64,000 nucleotides of DNA from Anisus vortex. Its lineage: Eukaryota > Mollusca > Gastropoda > Planorbidae. The position numbers were made by a program, and so were the translations under genes. Shown piece after piece: positions 1 to 10,900 of this stretch. Position 1 is the stretch's first letter. Each line of letters starts with the position of its first letter. The notes beneath the pieces are model-generated. The model had not been told where the DNA came from. It made no database searches and saw nothing but the letters and a program-made list of their open reading frames with translations. The stretch is from NCBI GenBank assembly GCA_949126835.1, contig OX421497.1, forward strand, positions 46,564,215 through 46,628,214, written 5' to 3'.

Positions 1-189
1 CTTTGATCAGATAAAAAAAACTGTATAATTAGAAGACAATACATTTATTACATCAAAACTATAACAATATGAAGGGTGCGATGATGAGATGAAAACTATA
101 CAATTAGAATTAGCTGGTGTACAATTTAGTGTAAGGACTTTACATAACTTGACTTACTGTCTTAATCTTTGGGAAGGGGGGGGGGGGTG

Positions 190-710
190 CGGTGTCCACA
201 TTAGAGAAAAGGGACGTAATTACACTTCTCTATTGCTTTCAATCTTGGGTGACTTCCCCTGAGTGTCTTCCGGTGACAACAGCAGCCTTTGCATAGTTTG
301 TAACCGCATTTCCCCAGACTCCTGCTTTGGTCTTCCCATTTTACTCTTCCTGAGGGGCTTCCATTGTTCACAGTTTGTGCCTTATAAATCCTCACTATCG
401 ATCGTCTCCCAATCTCCTTTTCTGATAAACTTTTACCTGGATAGATCCCACAGCTGGTCATATGAAACCGTCTCCGGCATTTTAATTTATATTAGACCTA
501 CACGTCTGAGACATCTATTTGCAAATGTCTGGAGCCTGTTAGTATTTGTTTTAATCACCATCCATGCATCAGAGCCGTTAAACAAAACTGTCTTGTTAAG
601 TGTTAAAGATATTCTGATCTTTTTCTTTACGAGCAGCGCACTAAAGATTATTCGAGCTGTAGTGTTTTGATGTGACTGTCTATACTCTATACTTAAGATC
701 GGAGACATTT
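190..710 (-). pseudogene. Decayed reverse transcriptase C-terminal fragment (non-LTR LINE)
   Basis: Minus-strand translation holds the region downstream of the catalytic core in endonuclease/RT-type LINEs: a degraded counterpart of the LYGSETW block (LFNGSDAW), then LQTFANRCLRR, and in another frame a basic RPKQESGEMRLQT segment like the conserved RGRP..TWRR stretch. Stops and frame changes break it, so it is dead. No start, catalytic YADD box or 3' tail is visible and the ends are approximate. Class is recognised from conserved spacing; the exact clade is inferred. Confidence 0.6.
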
Positions 711-778
711 TTTTTGGAATGAAAAGAAAACACCAAATTCAGAATAATGGAATGACTAAAAAAAAGTTGTTGTTTTTA

Positions 779-1212
779 CTTCCTTTATTTTAAGTTGCAA
801 TGTCTGCAATCGTGGTGCAAAACTTTGCTTCGATTTTTCGACCACTTCCCGTGGTCCGATCGAGCTGAAATTTGGACAGCAGATTTGTGGCGCCTAACAA
901 TACATCCTATCAAATTTTCAGTTAAAACGACTTAATAATACTACACTTATGACAATATTCATTTCTTAAAAGGAAAGTATACGAAATATTTTGATTTCGC
1001 GTTAAAAATGCCTGTGTAACTTTTTATACTTTTTTCGGCGCAAAGCTAGAAAAAAAAATTATGCGCTAAGATTATTTTTAGAACAATTCATACTGAGTAA
1101 GGAGATATTTTTGAGATTTGCAACACAGATATTTTTCTTTGGGGTTTCATTTCCAGTAGTCAATCAATTGTTTAATTACATGATGGTAAACTTAGTTTGC
1201 AAATAAAGGGAG
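779..1212. mobile_element. Stowaway-like MITE, copy 1
   Basis: Non-coding element of about 430 bp bounded by TA dinucleotides (777-778 and 1213-1214), with inverted ends of the CTCCCTTTATTT type (left end CTTCCTTTATTT). TA duplication plus such ends fits the Tc1/mariner Stowaway pattern. No transposase. It is half of a tandem duplication. Confidence 0.6.
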
Positions 1213-1250
1213 TATAATGAAAACTTCGTTTTTATGGTTTTCTTGTTTTA

Positions 1251-1678
1251 CTCCCTTTATTTTAAGTTGCAATGTCTGCAATGGTGCAAAAATTGGCTTT
1301 GATTTTTCGACCACTTCCCGTGGTCCGATCGAGCTGAAATTTGGATAGTAGATTTGTGGCGCCTAACAATACATTCTATCAAATTTTCAGTTAAAACGAT
1401 TTAATAATACTACACTTATGACAATATTCATTTCTTAAAAGAAAAGTCTAAGAATTATTTTGATTTCGCGTTAAAAATGCCTGTGCAACTTTTTATAGTT
1501 TTTCGGCGCAAAGCTAGAAAAAAAATTATGCGCTAAGATTATTTTTAGAACAATTCATACGGAGTAAGGAGATATTTTTGAGATTACCGACACAGATATT
1601 TTTCTGTACGTTTCATTTGCAGTAGTCAATCAATTATTTAATTACATGATGGTAAACTTAGTTTGCAAATAAAGGGAG
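1251..1678. mobile_element. Stowaway-like MITE, copy 2 (tandem duplicate)
   Basis: Second copy, 472 bp downstream of the first, bounded by TA at 1249-1250 and 1679-1680, with ends CTCCCTTTATTT / AAATAAAGGGAG. The 36-bp spacer after each copy is also shared, so the array arose by duplication of MITE plus flank rather than by two insertions. Confidence 0.65.
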
Positions 1679-1999
1679 TATAATAAAAACTTCATTTTTA
1701 TGGTTTTCTTGTTATCTGGTCAGGTTCTAGAGAAACCTTTCTAAGAACTAAGTTACAAATACATGTAGCAAGGGCGCCCTACAGCATAGAAATTTCAATT
1801 TAATGAACAAGACTTGTAAGTAAGCAGTAATAAAATGTGTAACCATTGTCGAAAGAGTATGGCGCTGACAGTACTTCCGGAAAAGAATTGAACGCGCTTG
1901 AGCATGAATTTCTATATTTAATATGTGAAGCGTCCTAGGTTACTATTTTTCGGAAGGGTGGAGGACGCAAGTGAAAGGACGCACAGATCTCCTTGATCA

Positions 2000-2080
2000 C
2001 ATACATGTATGAAGGCTGTTGTAGTCCATACATGTATGAAGACTGTTGTAGTCCATACATGTATGAAGGCTATTGTAGTC
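2000..2080. repeat. 27-bp tandem repeat, 3 copies
   Basis: Three head-to-tail 27-bp units starting CATACATGTATGAAG, differing by single substitutions. Each contains the palindrome TACATGTA. It lies just downstream of the sushi exon donor on the minus strand. Confidence 0.9.
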
Positions 2081-2117
2081 TGAAAACGTGTACTTTTAGT
2101 CTAAACGAAACTCTTAC

Positions 2118-2304
2118 CTGTGACGAGCCTTTCAGCTTGTATCCGTTAGTGTAACATGTTACGTTCACCACGATTCCTTCCTTTGTGTCGTACGCACTGG
2201 GCAGTAGAGAGTTAACATTGTCAGCAGTGATAATATCAAACTGGCGTTCAGCTAACACAGAACACATGACAACGTTATAGTAATCGCTCAAGCCGAGATA
2301 CAAC
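2118..2304 (-). CDS. Sushi/CCP-domain exon (partial gene)
   Basis: Minus-strand exon of 187 nt ending at a strong donor (CACAG|GTAAGAG). It encodes the first half of a complement-control (sushi) module: a first Cys in VVMCSVL, then GIVVNVTCYTNGYKLKGSS, which matches the usual V..C..GY.L.GSS block. The third and fourth cysteines would be in the next exon, to the left and outside the window or lost. The acceptor at 2305 (CAAAG|G) is weak, so the 5' limit is tentative. Sushi modules occur in extracellular adhesion and complement-like proteins. No further exon of this gene was found here, so it may be an edge exon or an orphaned fragment. Confidence 0.55.
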
Positions 2305-2309
2305 CTTTG

Positions 2310-2914
2310 ACATAGTCAGTTGGACAAAACAAAGCCGAATGCAGTATTACTTTCATTATGTTTTTGTTTATAAAGAGCCAGTCACAAACAGTTCTTATTA
2401 TGTGTTTCACTGTGTGGTTATAATAGAATAGTTAACACACACATAAAGTCCATTGACCGTTCATACAAATACTACACAGTAAATAAAACTGAGTACGTAT
2501 TAGTGTCCGTCTCATATTTATTGATTGTAGACAATCTGTGACATGGTTTTTATTGATTGGTATCTTATGTTTGTTTGCTAGATGTTTTCTTTATATACAT
2601 TTCAATGGACTTACCGTTCATGTTATTATATGTGTATAGAATGTAATAATAGTTTCTCTATTGTATTTGAGATTGTCTCGCTAGTTTATCTACACTTATT
2701 TATTTATATTTAATTTTGGCGCAAAGAGCTTTTGTTTAGTTAGATATTTATTATGACGTAATACACCAATATGCTTTCTCGTAGTGTCTATGAGTTTCTA
2801 GCCCGCCTTTTCTTTTGCATTCGGAAAGCTTAGGGAAAATCCATTCTAGTACTTTTTTGGAACAAAGTCTGTATTAGCACGTATTAGTGCGGTTAGGGTT
2901 CTTGTTGAATAGGA
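2310..2914. other. Non-coding AT-rich stretch
   Basis: No open frame, splice-like exon or repeat could be recognised between the sushi exon and the next SINE. Confidence 0.5.
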
Positions 2915-3150
2915 CAATTATTGAAGCAGCGTTCACAAGTTTCTGTACCCACGGCATACAAGGGGATGTGTGGTCAGTGGTCAGCACAACGCACAGCTGC
3001 CTTACGTTTACCCAACTATTGGCAGGTACCCAACGGAGCTGGGTAGACTCAGTGATACCCTACAGCCCCTAGAAGTATAGCCTTGTCCAGTATTCGAACC
3101 TTCGAAACGTCAGCTCAGCGCACTGTGGCTAGGCGACCGTGTTAATTGTC
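2915..3150 (-). mobile_element. SINE family B (tRNA-derived), minus copy
   Basis: Reverse-oriented, diverged copy. The body (GAAGCAGCGTTCAC, then AGCTGGGTAGACTCAG) and a degraded tRNA-like head with a box B remnant (TTCGAACC) match the plus-strand copies at 3484 and 15455. Mutated and probably inactive. Confidence 0.75.
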
Positions 3151-3261
3151 TGATTCGTTGATGTATTTATATAAGACTACAATTTGTAAAAATAGTAGAG
3201 GCAAGCTTAGCTGATACAAGACCTGCTTTATATAGTCATACATTTGATGCTCAAATTGTAG

Positions 3262-3455
3262 CCATATTGTAGTCGGTCATATTGTAGTCATATTGTAGTC
3301 ATATTGTAGTCATATTGTAGTCATATTGTAGTCATATTGTAGTCATATTGTAGTCATATTGTAGTCATTTTGTAGTCATATTGTAGTCATATTGTAGTCA
3401 TATTGTAGTCATATTGTAGTCATATTGTAGTCATATTGTAGTCATATTGTAGTCA
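3262..3455. repeat. 11-bp minisatellite, about 17 copies
   Basis: Near-perfect tandem array of CATATTGTAGT immediately upstream of a SINE B copy. Confidence 0.95.
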
Positions 3456-3483
3456 TAATGATGCTCATATTACATTATCTTAA

Positions 3484-3755
3484 GGGGACGGTGGCCAAGC
3501 GGAAGCGCGTTCGAATGGCGATCCGAAAAATTTTGGGATTCGAATCCTGGTGGAGGCTAGGATTTTTACAGGGACGTGATGGTATCCCTGAGTCTACCCA
3601 GCTCTGATGGGTACCTGACACTAGTTGGGGTAAAGTAAAGGCAGCTGGTCATTGTGCTGGCCCACCCTGGTATGCCGTGGCCATAGAAACACTGCTTCAC
3701 TAGCCATATGATCAGTTTGGTCCGAAGGGTACTTAATTTATTATCTTATCTTAAG
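3484..3755 (+). mobile_element. SINE family B (tRNA-derived), near full length
   Basis: tRNA-like head with box A-like GTGGCCAAGCGG and box B GATTCGAATCC, then the family body (GAGTCTACCCAGCTCTGATG, GTTGGGGTAAAGTAAAGGC, GGTCCGAAGGGTACTT), ending in a short TTATCTTATCTTA tail. Pol III-type internal promoter boxes are visible; activity is unknown. Confidence 0.85.
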
Positions 3756-3759
3756 TTTT

Positions 3760-4500
3760 AGACTTTAGACAATCTTTTTATACTGAAATGTATTGCGTCC
3801 TACGCCTTTTATTTGCATTAAGAACAAACTAGATAGATAACAATAAATAAAAAATATGTGTTCACATCATTGTGTTGTATATTTTATAAAAATGTGTGTG
3901 CTCATTTATAAAGATAAATTGCAAAGCTGTGGAAAAAGTCAACACAAAGCTACAATAAAGATACGTTTATTTTATAAATCGATTTAGTAAAAAATATAAA
4001 ATGACATCTTAATTAATAAAAAGATGCATTAACTATAGAGTCGTTGTATCTAAGGAATCTCACTTTAATGTCTATATCAATTAATGAGCTTTAATACACT
4101 ATAACAGGAGTTCACAAATTAAACTTTTTTTTTTTCTTAAGCGTACATAGGTTTGATATACCGGTATATAATATATATATATATATATATATGCTATATC
4201 CAGTTCCATAAGTGAAATTTCCAAAATGCTAAATAGGACCCTAATAGACTATATTCAAATAGTATTTTTTTGTAATTTTTTAAAGATTTTTTTTTATTAT
4301 TATGTTGTAGATAAATATAGATCTAGTTTAATATAGTGTTCGTTGTACCGTATATAAATATAGTATTCATATATTTGTTCGTGTTTTCTTTTCATTGTTA
4401 TTAATATACATCAGTTTTCCAAAAAGTAAGTTAGCCAGAATCTGTTGTTTCCTGGTTGGCTGGATTTTTCTGATGTGCTGTGCCCTTAGCCCTGGACTTG
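3760..4500. other. AT-rich intergenic / 3' flank of the Olig-like gene
   Basis: Low-complexity AT sequence with an (AT)n run near 4168-4191. No coding signal. On the minus strand this is the downstream flank of the Olig-like gene and may hold its 3' UTR. Confidence 0.5.
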
Positions 4501-4506
4501 TTCAAA

Positions 4507-4512
4507 TTTATT
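4507..4512 (-). terminator. Candidate poly(A) signal of the Olig-like gene
   Basis: AATAAA on the minus strand about 25 nt after the stop codon at 4537. A real but very close signal; a more distal site is equally possible. Confidence 0.3.
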
Positions 4513-4536
4513 TTTCAAACTCTTGAATCGGCTGAG

Positions 4537-4983
4537 TTACTTTCCATCTTCGTTACAGTTTTCACGTCCAAAGGCGCATGCCATTGAAAGTGGGTGAATA
4601 TGGGGAAATAGGAAATGGGGCGCCGTATATATAGAGCCACTGGCGAAGCTGTTTGCAAGATACAGCGGCGGCACCAGTGGGTTTGTATTGGCCTCTCTTA
4701 AAACAGACTTAGTAGACGCAATCCAGGTTTTATAAAGTGTTGGATCTGAAACTGATGGTAATGATGGGATGTGTTCTGTCGACGATGGTAACGGAACAGC
4801 TTCAGCTGGTTTGGACACGGCTGTGGCTGGTGTTGATTTTACTGAAGATGAACGCGGGGTGTTTTCTGAAGGGACTGTTTGATCGGACATGGCTCTTAGC
4901 GCTGGGTCAATGTGCATGGGAAGGGCCGAAATGAGGTCACGTGCTGTTGAGGACGTCTTGTCTGCAGGAAACAGGAGCAGCTC
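4537..4983 (-). CDS. Olig-like gene, coding exon 3 (C-terminus)
   Basis: Begins after a textbook acceptor (polypyrimidine TTTTCCCCTCTACAG) and continues in phase 0 from exon 2 as [17 protein letters not shown]. It ends with a TAA stop after ...ENCNEDGK, giving 148 residues, Ser/Pro/Thr-rich then hydrophobic/aromatic ([15 protein letters not shown]). The link to exon 2 across a 6.2-kb intron rests on strand, phase and splice quality and on the absence of another candidate, not on C-terminal homology. Confidence 0.75.
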   Translation of the reverse strand, partial: ELLLFPADKTSSTARDLISALPMHIDPALRAMSDQTVPSENTPRSSSVKSTPATAVSKPAEAVPLPSSTEHIPSLPSVSDPTLYKTWIASTKSVLREANTNPLVPPLYLANSFASGSIYTAPHFLFPHIHPLSMACAFGRENCNEDGK

Positions 4984-7900
4984 CTGTAGAGGGGAAAACA
5001 AATCATTCATGAACTGACTGAAAGGATATAATAAATATGATCAAATATTTTACAATATGCCTATATATGTATACATATAATTATATATATGTGTATATGT
5101 ATGTTTGTGTAATGGGCAGGATAGCCGAGCGGCAACGCGTTCGACTGGCGATCCGAAGGTCCTGGGTTCGAATTAGGATTTTTTTTCCCGGGACTTTAGG
5201 TGCCTCTGAGTCTACCTAGCTCTGATGGGTACTTGACATTAGTTGGGGTAAAAGTAAAGGCAGCTGGGCATTGTGCTGGCCACATAATCACCTAATAAAT
5301 TTAATGGTAACAAAAATATAACACCATAACAGATTCAGACCAAACAAAATGGCTGCCGGGTTCATTACAAGTAAATATCAAGTGTTTTAAAAGAAAAAAG
5401 GGTTTGGGGTAAAGTAGTAAAAGATCGAAATCGCATTGAAATATAATTTAGAAATACAAAATATTAATCCAATAGAAATACTCAGAAAGACCAAGAAATC
5501 CCATTTTTTATTCCAGATGCAAGGAAAAAATCACATAACATCTCTTCCTTTCCGAGTGACATCCGGGCATGTAATTTGTTGCCAAAAAAAAAACGTAACA
5601 TCGATTAAAACTGTAATCAAAATGCAAGATCACGGATACGCACGCTTAGTACACAATAATCCTCCGTAACCAACACTACCCAACGTCAAATAGTCTAAGG
5701 GAGATAACCGTTAAATACTTTATGTCTCATAGACTCACTCCTGAAACTGAATTACCTCCCCAAAAAATGGTATTGATATAGGCCAGTGATGGCGAACCTT
5801 TTTTAGGTCGCGTGCCCAAAATGCAATACAAGACCAACTTATTTCTTTCAACGTGCCAACACGGCAATTAAAACAAAAAATACTGAGGTGTACTTTAGAC
5901 AAAAATAAACGCTCATACAGTTGTCCGAACTAATTAACATCTTTTGTCCAAAAAGAATAACAAATTAACAGATCATTGAATGATACACTTTTTATACAAA
6001 AAGACATGAACTGTTATAGTTATTACAGTTAACTGTATGCATTTGGCATGATTTTGCATAGTTAATGTGATTTTTGATGATGTTTGCATACTGATGATTT
6101 GTCAAGCCTTGACTCATAGGCAACTCCGTAACTTAAAGAGCGACACATGCAGCACTCAGGACATCTGTCAGTCTGTTTCTGGTTTCAGATTTGATATAAT
6201 TTAAAGTTGAAAATAGCTGCTCACACGCAGTCCAATCCCAAGTGCTTTAATCGATTTGAAAGAATTCCACACTGTAAGGATTTCATCGTCAGAGCTACCA
6301 ACTGTGCTGTCCTTTGCCATCCTTTCACACTCTATCTTCTCAAGAGTTTCACGCAGATCATAGAATTTATTTTTCCAGATATAGCTTTCTTGAAATTCCA
6401 ATAGCTCTATTTTCCAGATTTCCTAAATCTAACTACAATAAGCAGGAAAGATCAAGTTCTTCAAATTTGGCTTTATCTGGGGAAGTAAGAAAACAAAGGG
6501 TTGTCTCCATCTTACGGAACTATACAAATCTATTACTGAAATTCTCCTTTGCAGCTGCTACAAAACTAGACATTTCCTTGTAGATTTCCTGATGGCTTTT
6601 AGGATTGTCGGTAAATGTTATAGAATTTAGTAAATGTATTTTTACATTTGGAAAATATTTCATCTGCCGTAGGTCACTTTAAAAATTATGCAGTTTTCTT
6701 TCAAATGTTCTGATATCACAAAACATCATTTCTGCCGTTTTTCCAGAACCATGCAGTTTATATTCAGTTGGTTGAAGTGTGCAAAAAAATCTGTAAAAAA
6801 AAACACATGACGTTGGTAAGCCAGACCATTTCAGTGAGCTGTGGATAATCCTGCCCATTTTGAATCACCCAAGCATGCTACAAATCTCTCCAATACTCGT
6901 CTCTGCTCAGCCACCTGACTTTATTGATTATAAGTAAAGTTTTATACTGCGCCTTGGAAAATCATTAAAAAGGGAATTACTCCCAGCCAACATGGCCGTT
7001 TTCAGAAAAGCCCCATCAGTCAGGGGCTTACAATGTTTTGCTATGCAGAGTAACATTTGAAAGTTTGCTTCTGTAGATGATTTGTTTGAGAAAGATATTT
7101 ACAGAAACTAATAGCAGGCTGGGAGAGATATTTCCTCTTTTTATTTTTTTTTTGAAGAAACTCTTTCCTTTCATTGTCGATCTGACAAAATGGCCGTTTT
7201 AGTTTTAAATCATGCATAGCGGTGTGGCTATAATTAAGCTGTTCCATTTTTCGGTAAATGCTCGCGTGCCCACAGAAATGGCTCTGCGTGCCCAGCCATG
7301 GCACCCGTGCCATAGGTTCGCCATCGCTGATATAGGCCCTACCGGTAAATAAAATTCTTGTTGTTGTTGTTTCTTTTAATTAAACTCAACTGGTATCCGA
7401 ACTTTTAACTCTATTTGACTGGAAATATTTTTTTTTTCAAAAATGATGTAAGAATGGAACAAACAATAACGATATGCATTGTCTACAAATATGACTTTAA
7501 AATAAAAAATAACAACCTGTTGCAATGCTCAGATAAACATAAGGACAAAAATAATTTCCCTATTCCGTATGCGAGAAGAAATGCATATAAGTACTCGGGC
7601 ATGGAATGTGTGGCCTGAACAAATCAGGAAAAACAATAACTTAATACTGATACCATTTAAAACACGGCAACCATTTGATAATAGTGTGCCAAACTCTGAA
7701 TTCTAAATCATTTAGCGTGCCAACAGCTTGAAAGTTAGCCTGCTCTTCTATATTTTTGTATTCATTCTAATAAGACAATTTATTCAGCGCCATAGCAAGA
7801 CCGAGGTAAAAGAACTTTCTAGAAAAAGTCATTAAGAGTTTTATATTTAATTTTAAAAAATTAATATGGTTGTTATTATCATCCATCTTTTTTGTTTTCT

Positions 7901-10900
7901 GTTTGCATTTATAGCAAATGCATATTTTTATTACTGACACTTTCACGTTAACGGTTAATGTCTAAACATTAATTTAGTTGTCAGGTTTTTAATTCTAGCA
8001 CCTGCAATTTTTTTTTAACGCAAGTGGGCCTTTTGGCGTTTAAATGTCGCATTGTATCTGTAACTTCACTAGAACCCGTACTGACTTCCCGCCCCGAAGG
8101 GCGGGTCATCAGTCGTGGATCAGCTAGTTCCGCCCTCTGCACAATCACTCTTACGTCAAGCCTGAGAGCCGAGTGCAGACCAGCTGAAGTCCAGTCCGAC
8201 CATGAATGAGAGCCAATGCGAGAAAACAGCAAAACTCGAACAACATACCGAGTGTATGTCATATTGTCCAAGCCGTTCCCACCAAGTGCATTGACCGCCT
8301 TCTGAGATTTAAATGTAAGACAATCTGTGATCATAGCCAGAAGGCCGGGAGCGATCGAAGTGACTGAACTCCCCACAATGTATGGAGACATGCCAGGGTC
8401 GTTTCATTAGATTTGGATCTCTGTCTGAGACTTTTTATTATATTATATTGTCATTTTGCGCTAAACTTTGCTAACTCTGAATACAGTTAAAAAGAATAGA
8501 TAGGTAGTAATCATGCAACGTTGGTAGTTAATGTACTGTTTAAAGTTTTAAAATGAATATATATTTCTTCACTCATATAATATATATATAATTTTAAACT
8601 ATTTTTTTTTATAATGTCATCATTTTAAAACTATAAATATAAGCGACTTTTTTTAATAAAGGAAAAATATAAAACATTTATAAAAATGTACACAAATAAA
8701 TAATGGCTTTATTATCTCCCTTTAAGAAACGTTTCCACATAATTTGATTTTATAGTAAATCGGGGAACGGAGTGATTATACGGCGGATCCGCCGTATAAC
8801 GCTCAGCGTTATTCGGCGGATTTTTGCGTGAACTCCTGACCTATATTATACATAATTGTTTATCTGGTCCTATATGCTTAATTACTATTTTTTTCGTACT
8901 GTTTAGAACAAGGTTTGTTGGCCCAATGGTTAGTAGCTTGCGCTGTCAACAGGGGTGACGCAGGTTCAAATCCAGTCAGCTCCGACATTTTTTTTTTTAG
9001 TATTATAAAAAATACACCGTAATCACTCCGTTCAATTATAGTAAAACGATACATATTTTTTAGTTAAATTCGTGATTTTTTTTGTAAGTAACCATTTGTC
9101 ATTGTTTATAATTTATTCAAACATAAAGGTTACATTAGGCCTATTACTATGGCCTATGTCTCTTAATCACAATTAGAAATTGATTTTACGGTTAGGCCCG
9201 GTTAGGGTTAGGACTTAGCTAGGAATATGATCCTAATTAAAAGCCTATAGAGTCACTATAGACTATAGAATAGAATATAAAGTTTTAAGTCATAAGTATA
9301 GCCTAACTCTCACAATTTTTCGTAAATTCGGTATTATACACTTTCGGCTGTTTGAATAACGCTTCCCAAAAATTAGTGCTTCGCGTTGTAGGCAGTGGAA
9401 AAGATCCTGTATAATATAGGTCACGAGTTCACGCAAAAATCCGCCGTATAACGCTAGGCGTTATACGGCGGATCCGCCTTATAACGCCTCCCATCGGGGA
9501 AATCCAAACAAGTTATGTTTCTTAATAAAACTAATATTGCTTATTAATTAGTATTTTCTTATTTAAATACAGCATTATGATATTTATTTCAACTAGTATT
9601 AAAGGAACAAATTAATTTACGTTAAACAGTTGTAAAAAAACATTTCCTGCATTAACTGTTTAAGTAGACTTAAGAAGATTTTTTAAAACATTAATAATGC
9701 CAACAATTACATAATATAATGCTAGTTAATGAGCCTCTTATATTTATTAAAATAATAAAACAAATAAACAAAAAATAATAATTAATTATAGACTATTTAT
9801 TCTTAATTAAAGAAGACAAGCATAAAAACTCTTTTGAATGCAATTAGCATGTACAGTAGGCCTATCAATTAACGAGCGCCTCGTCCTTGAACGCTTTACG
9901 CTCTACGCTAATTATTCAATGTCGGGTACATATTTAGTTACTTCTGAGTGGTCAAGTGTAAGTGGCCTCTTTGCCTATGCTTAAAACAATTTAATCAAAA
10001 GCGGAAACTTGAGTGAATGCCTAGCAGTTGAGAACAGCAGATTATTTTCCTATGAGCTTCCTTCCAGAATGGGCACATTTAGATGTTATTTCTTTTATGT
10101 TCAAAATTCAACTTGCTGCATTTTGTAATATACCGCAACCAAAAAAAAGCCTTCTGGGAGTTCTTATGTGTGCCACTGAAAATCGCTCTGCGTGCCAAGT
10201 CTGGCACACGTTCCTTAGGTTGCCGACGCCTAATTTAAAAAAACGAATAAAAATGCATGACTAGACTCAGATCACGGATGAGCGTAGGACGCAGTAATCT
10301 TCTTTATAGAAAAAGCGTCAGCAATATTAAAGATAAGAAGTTACTTTGTTTATAGAAAGCTGTTAAAAGAAATTCAAGTGTTGGAGGTGAGACATAGTGA
10401 ATATAGACTCATTAAAGTCAGTGATTTCATTGTGAGATTTAGTGAATATAGACTCATTATAGTCAGTGATTTAATTGTGAGATTTAGTGAATGTAGACTC
10501 ATTATAGTCAGTGATTTCATTGTGAGATTTAGTGAATGTAGACTCATTATAGTCAGTGATTTCATTGTGAGATTTAGTGAATATAGACTCATTATAGTCA
10601 GTGATTTCATTGTGAGATTTAGTGAATATAGACTCATTATAGTCAGTGATTTCATTGTGAAATTTAATAGGTCTTGTCTTGTATCTATTACTGAAACATA
10701 TATATTTTATTATTAGAATTTTTATCGAAAGCTCGTTATATTGTGTACTATTACTATCAATTTAATAAAGCGTTTTAAATTTATTGTGTTTTTTTCATCA
10801 CCAGCCCGGGCAACCAAAATTTTAACGTATTTGCCATCTCATATATGGCCACAGTGGCCGAGCGGCTGCGCGTTCGACAGGCCTACCGAAGGTTCCGGGT

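Larger units (their letters stand above)
7663..10232 (+). mobile_element. Long non-autonomous hAT-type element, family D, copy 1
   Basis: Flanked by an identical 8-bp duplication ATTTAAAA (7655-7662, 10233-10240). Left end GGCAACC...TGTGCC and right end GGTTGCCGACGCCTA are the family D ends. The interior is AT-rich and matches the other long copy at 27942-31251 segment by segment (for example TTGAATG...AATTAG and GAGTGGTCAAG). No transposase is recognised. It carries a GC-rich block (8020-8400) not found in copy 2 and a Mutator-like MITE at 8768-9492. Confidence 0.82.

Noticed and set aside
4737..4934. Plus-strand ORF across Olig-like exon 3
   Set aside because: Antisense shadow of the coding exon.
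8916..8987. A functional tRNA gene
   Set aside because: The anticodon stem does not pair and the unit sits inside a MITE.
10374..10716. Long open frames on both strands with a repeating peptide
   Set aside because: They follow exactly from the 45-bp minisatellite (multiple of three).
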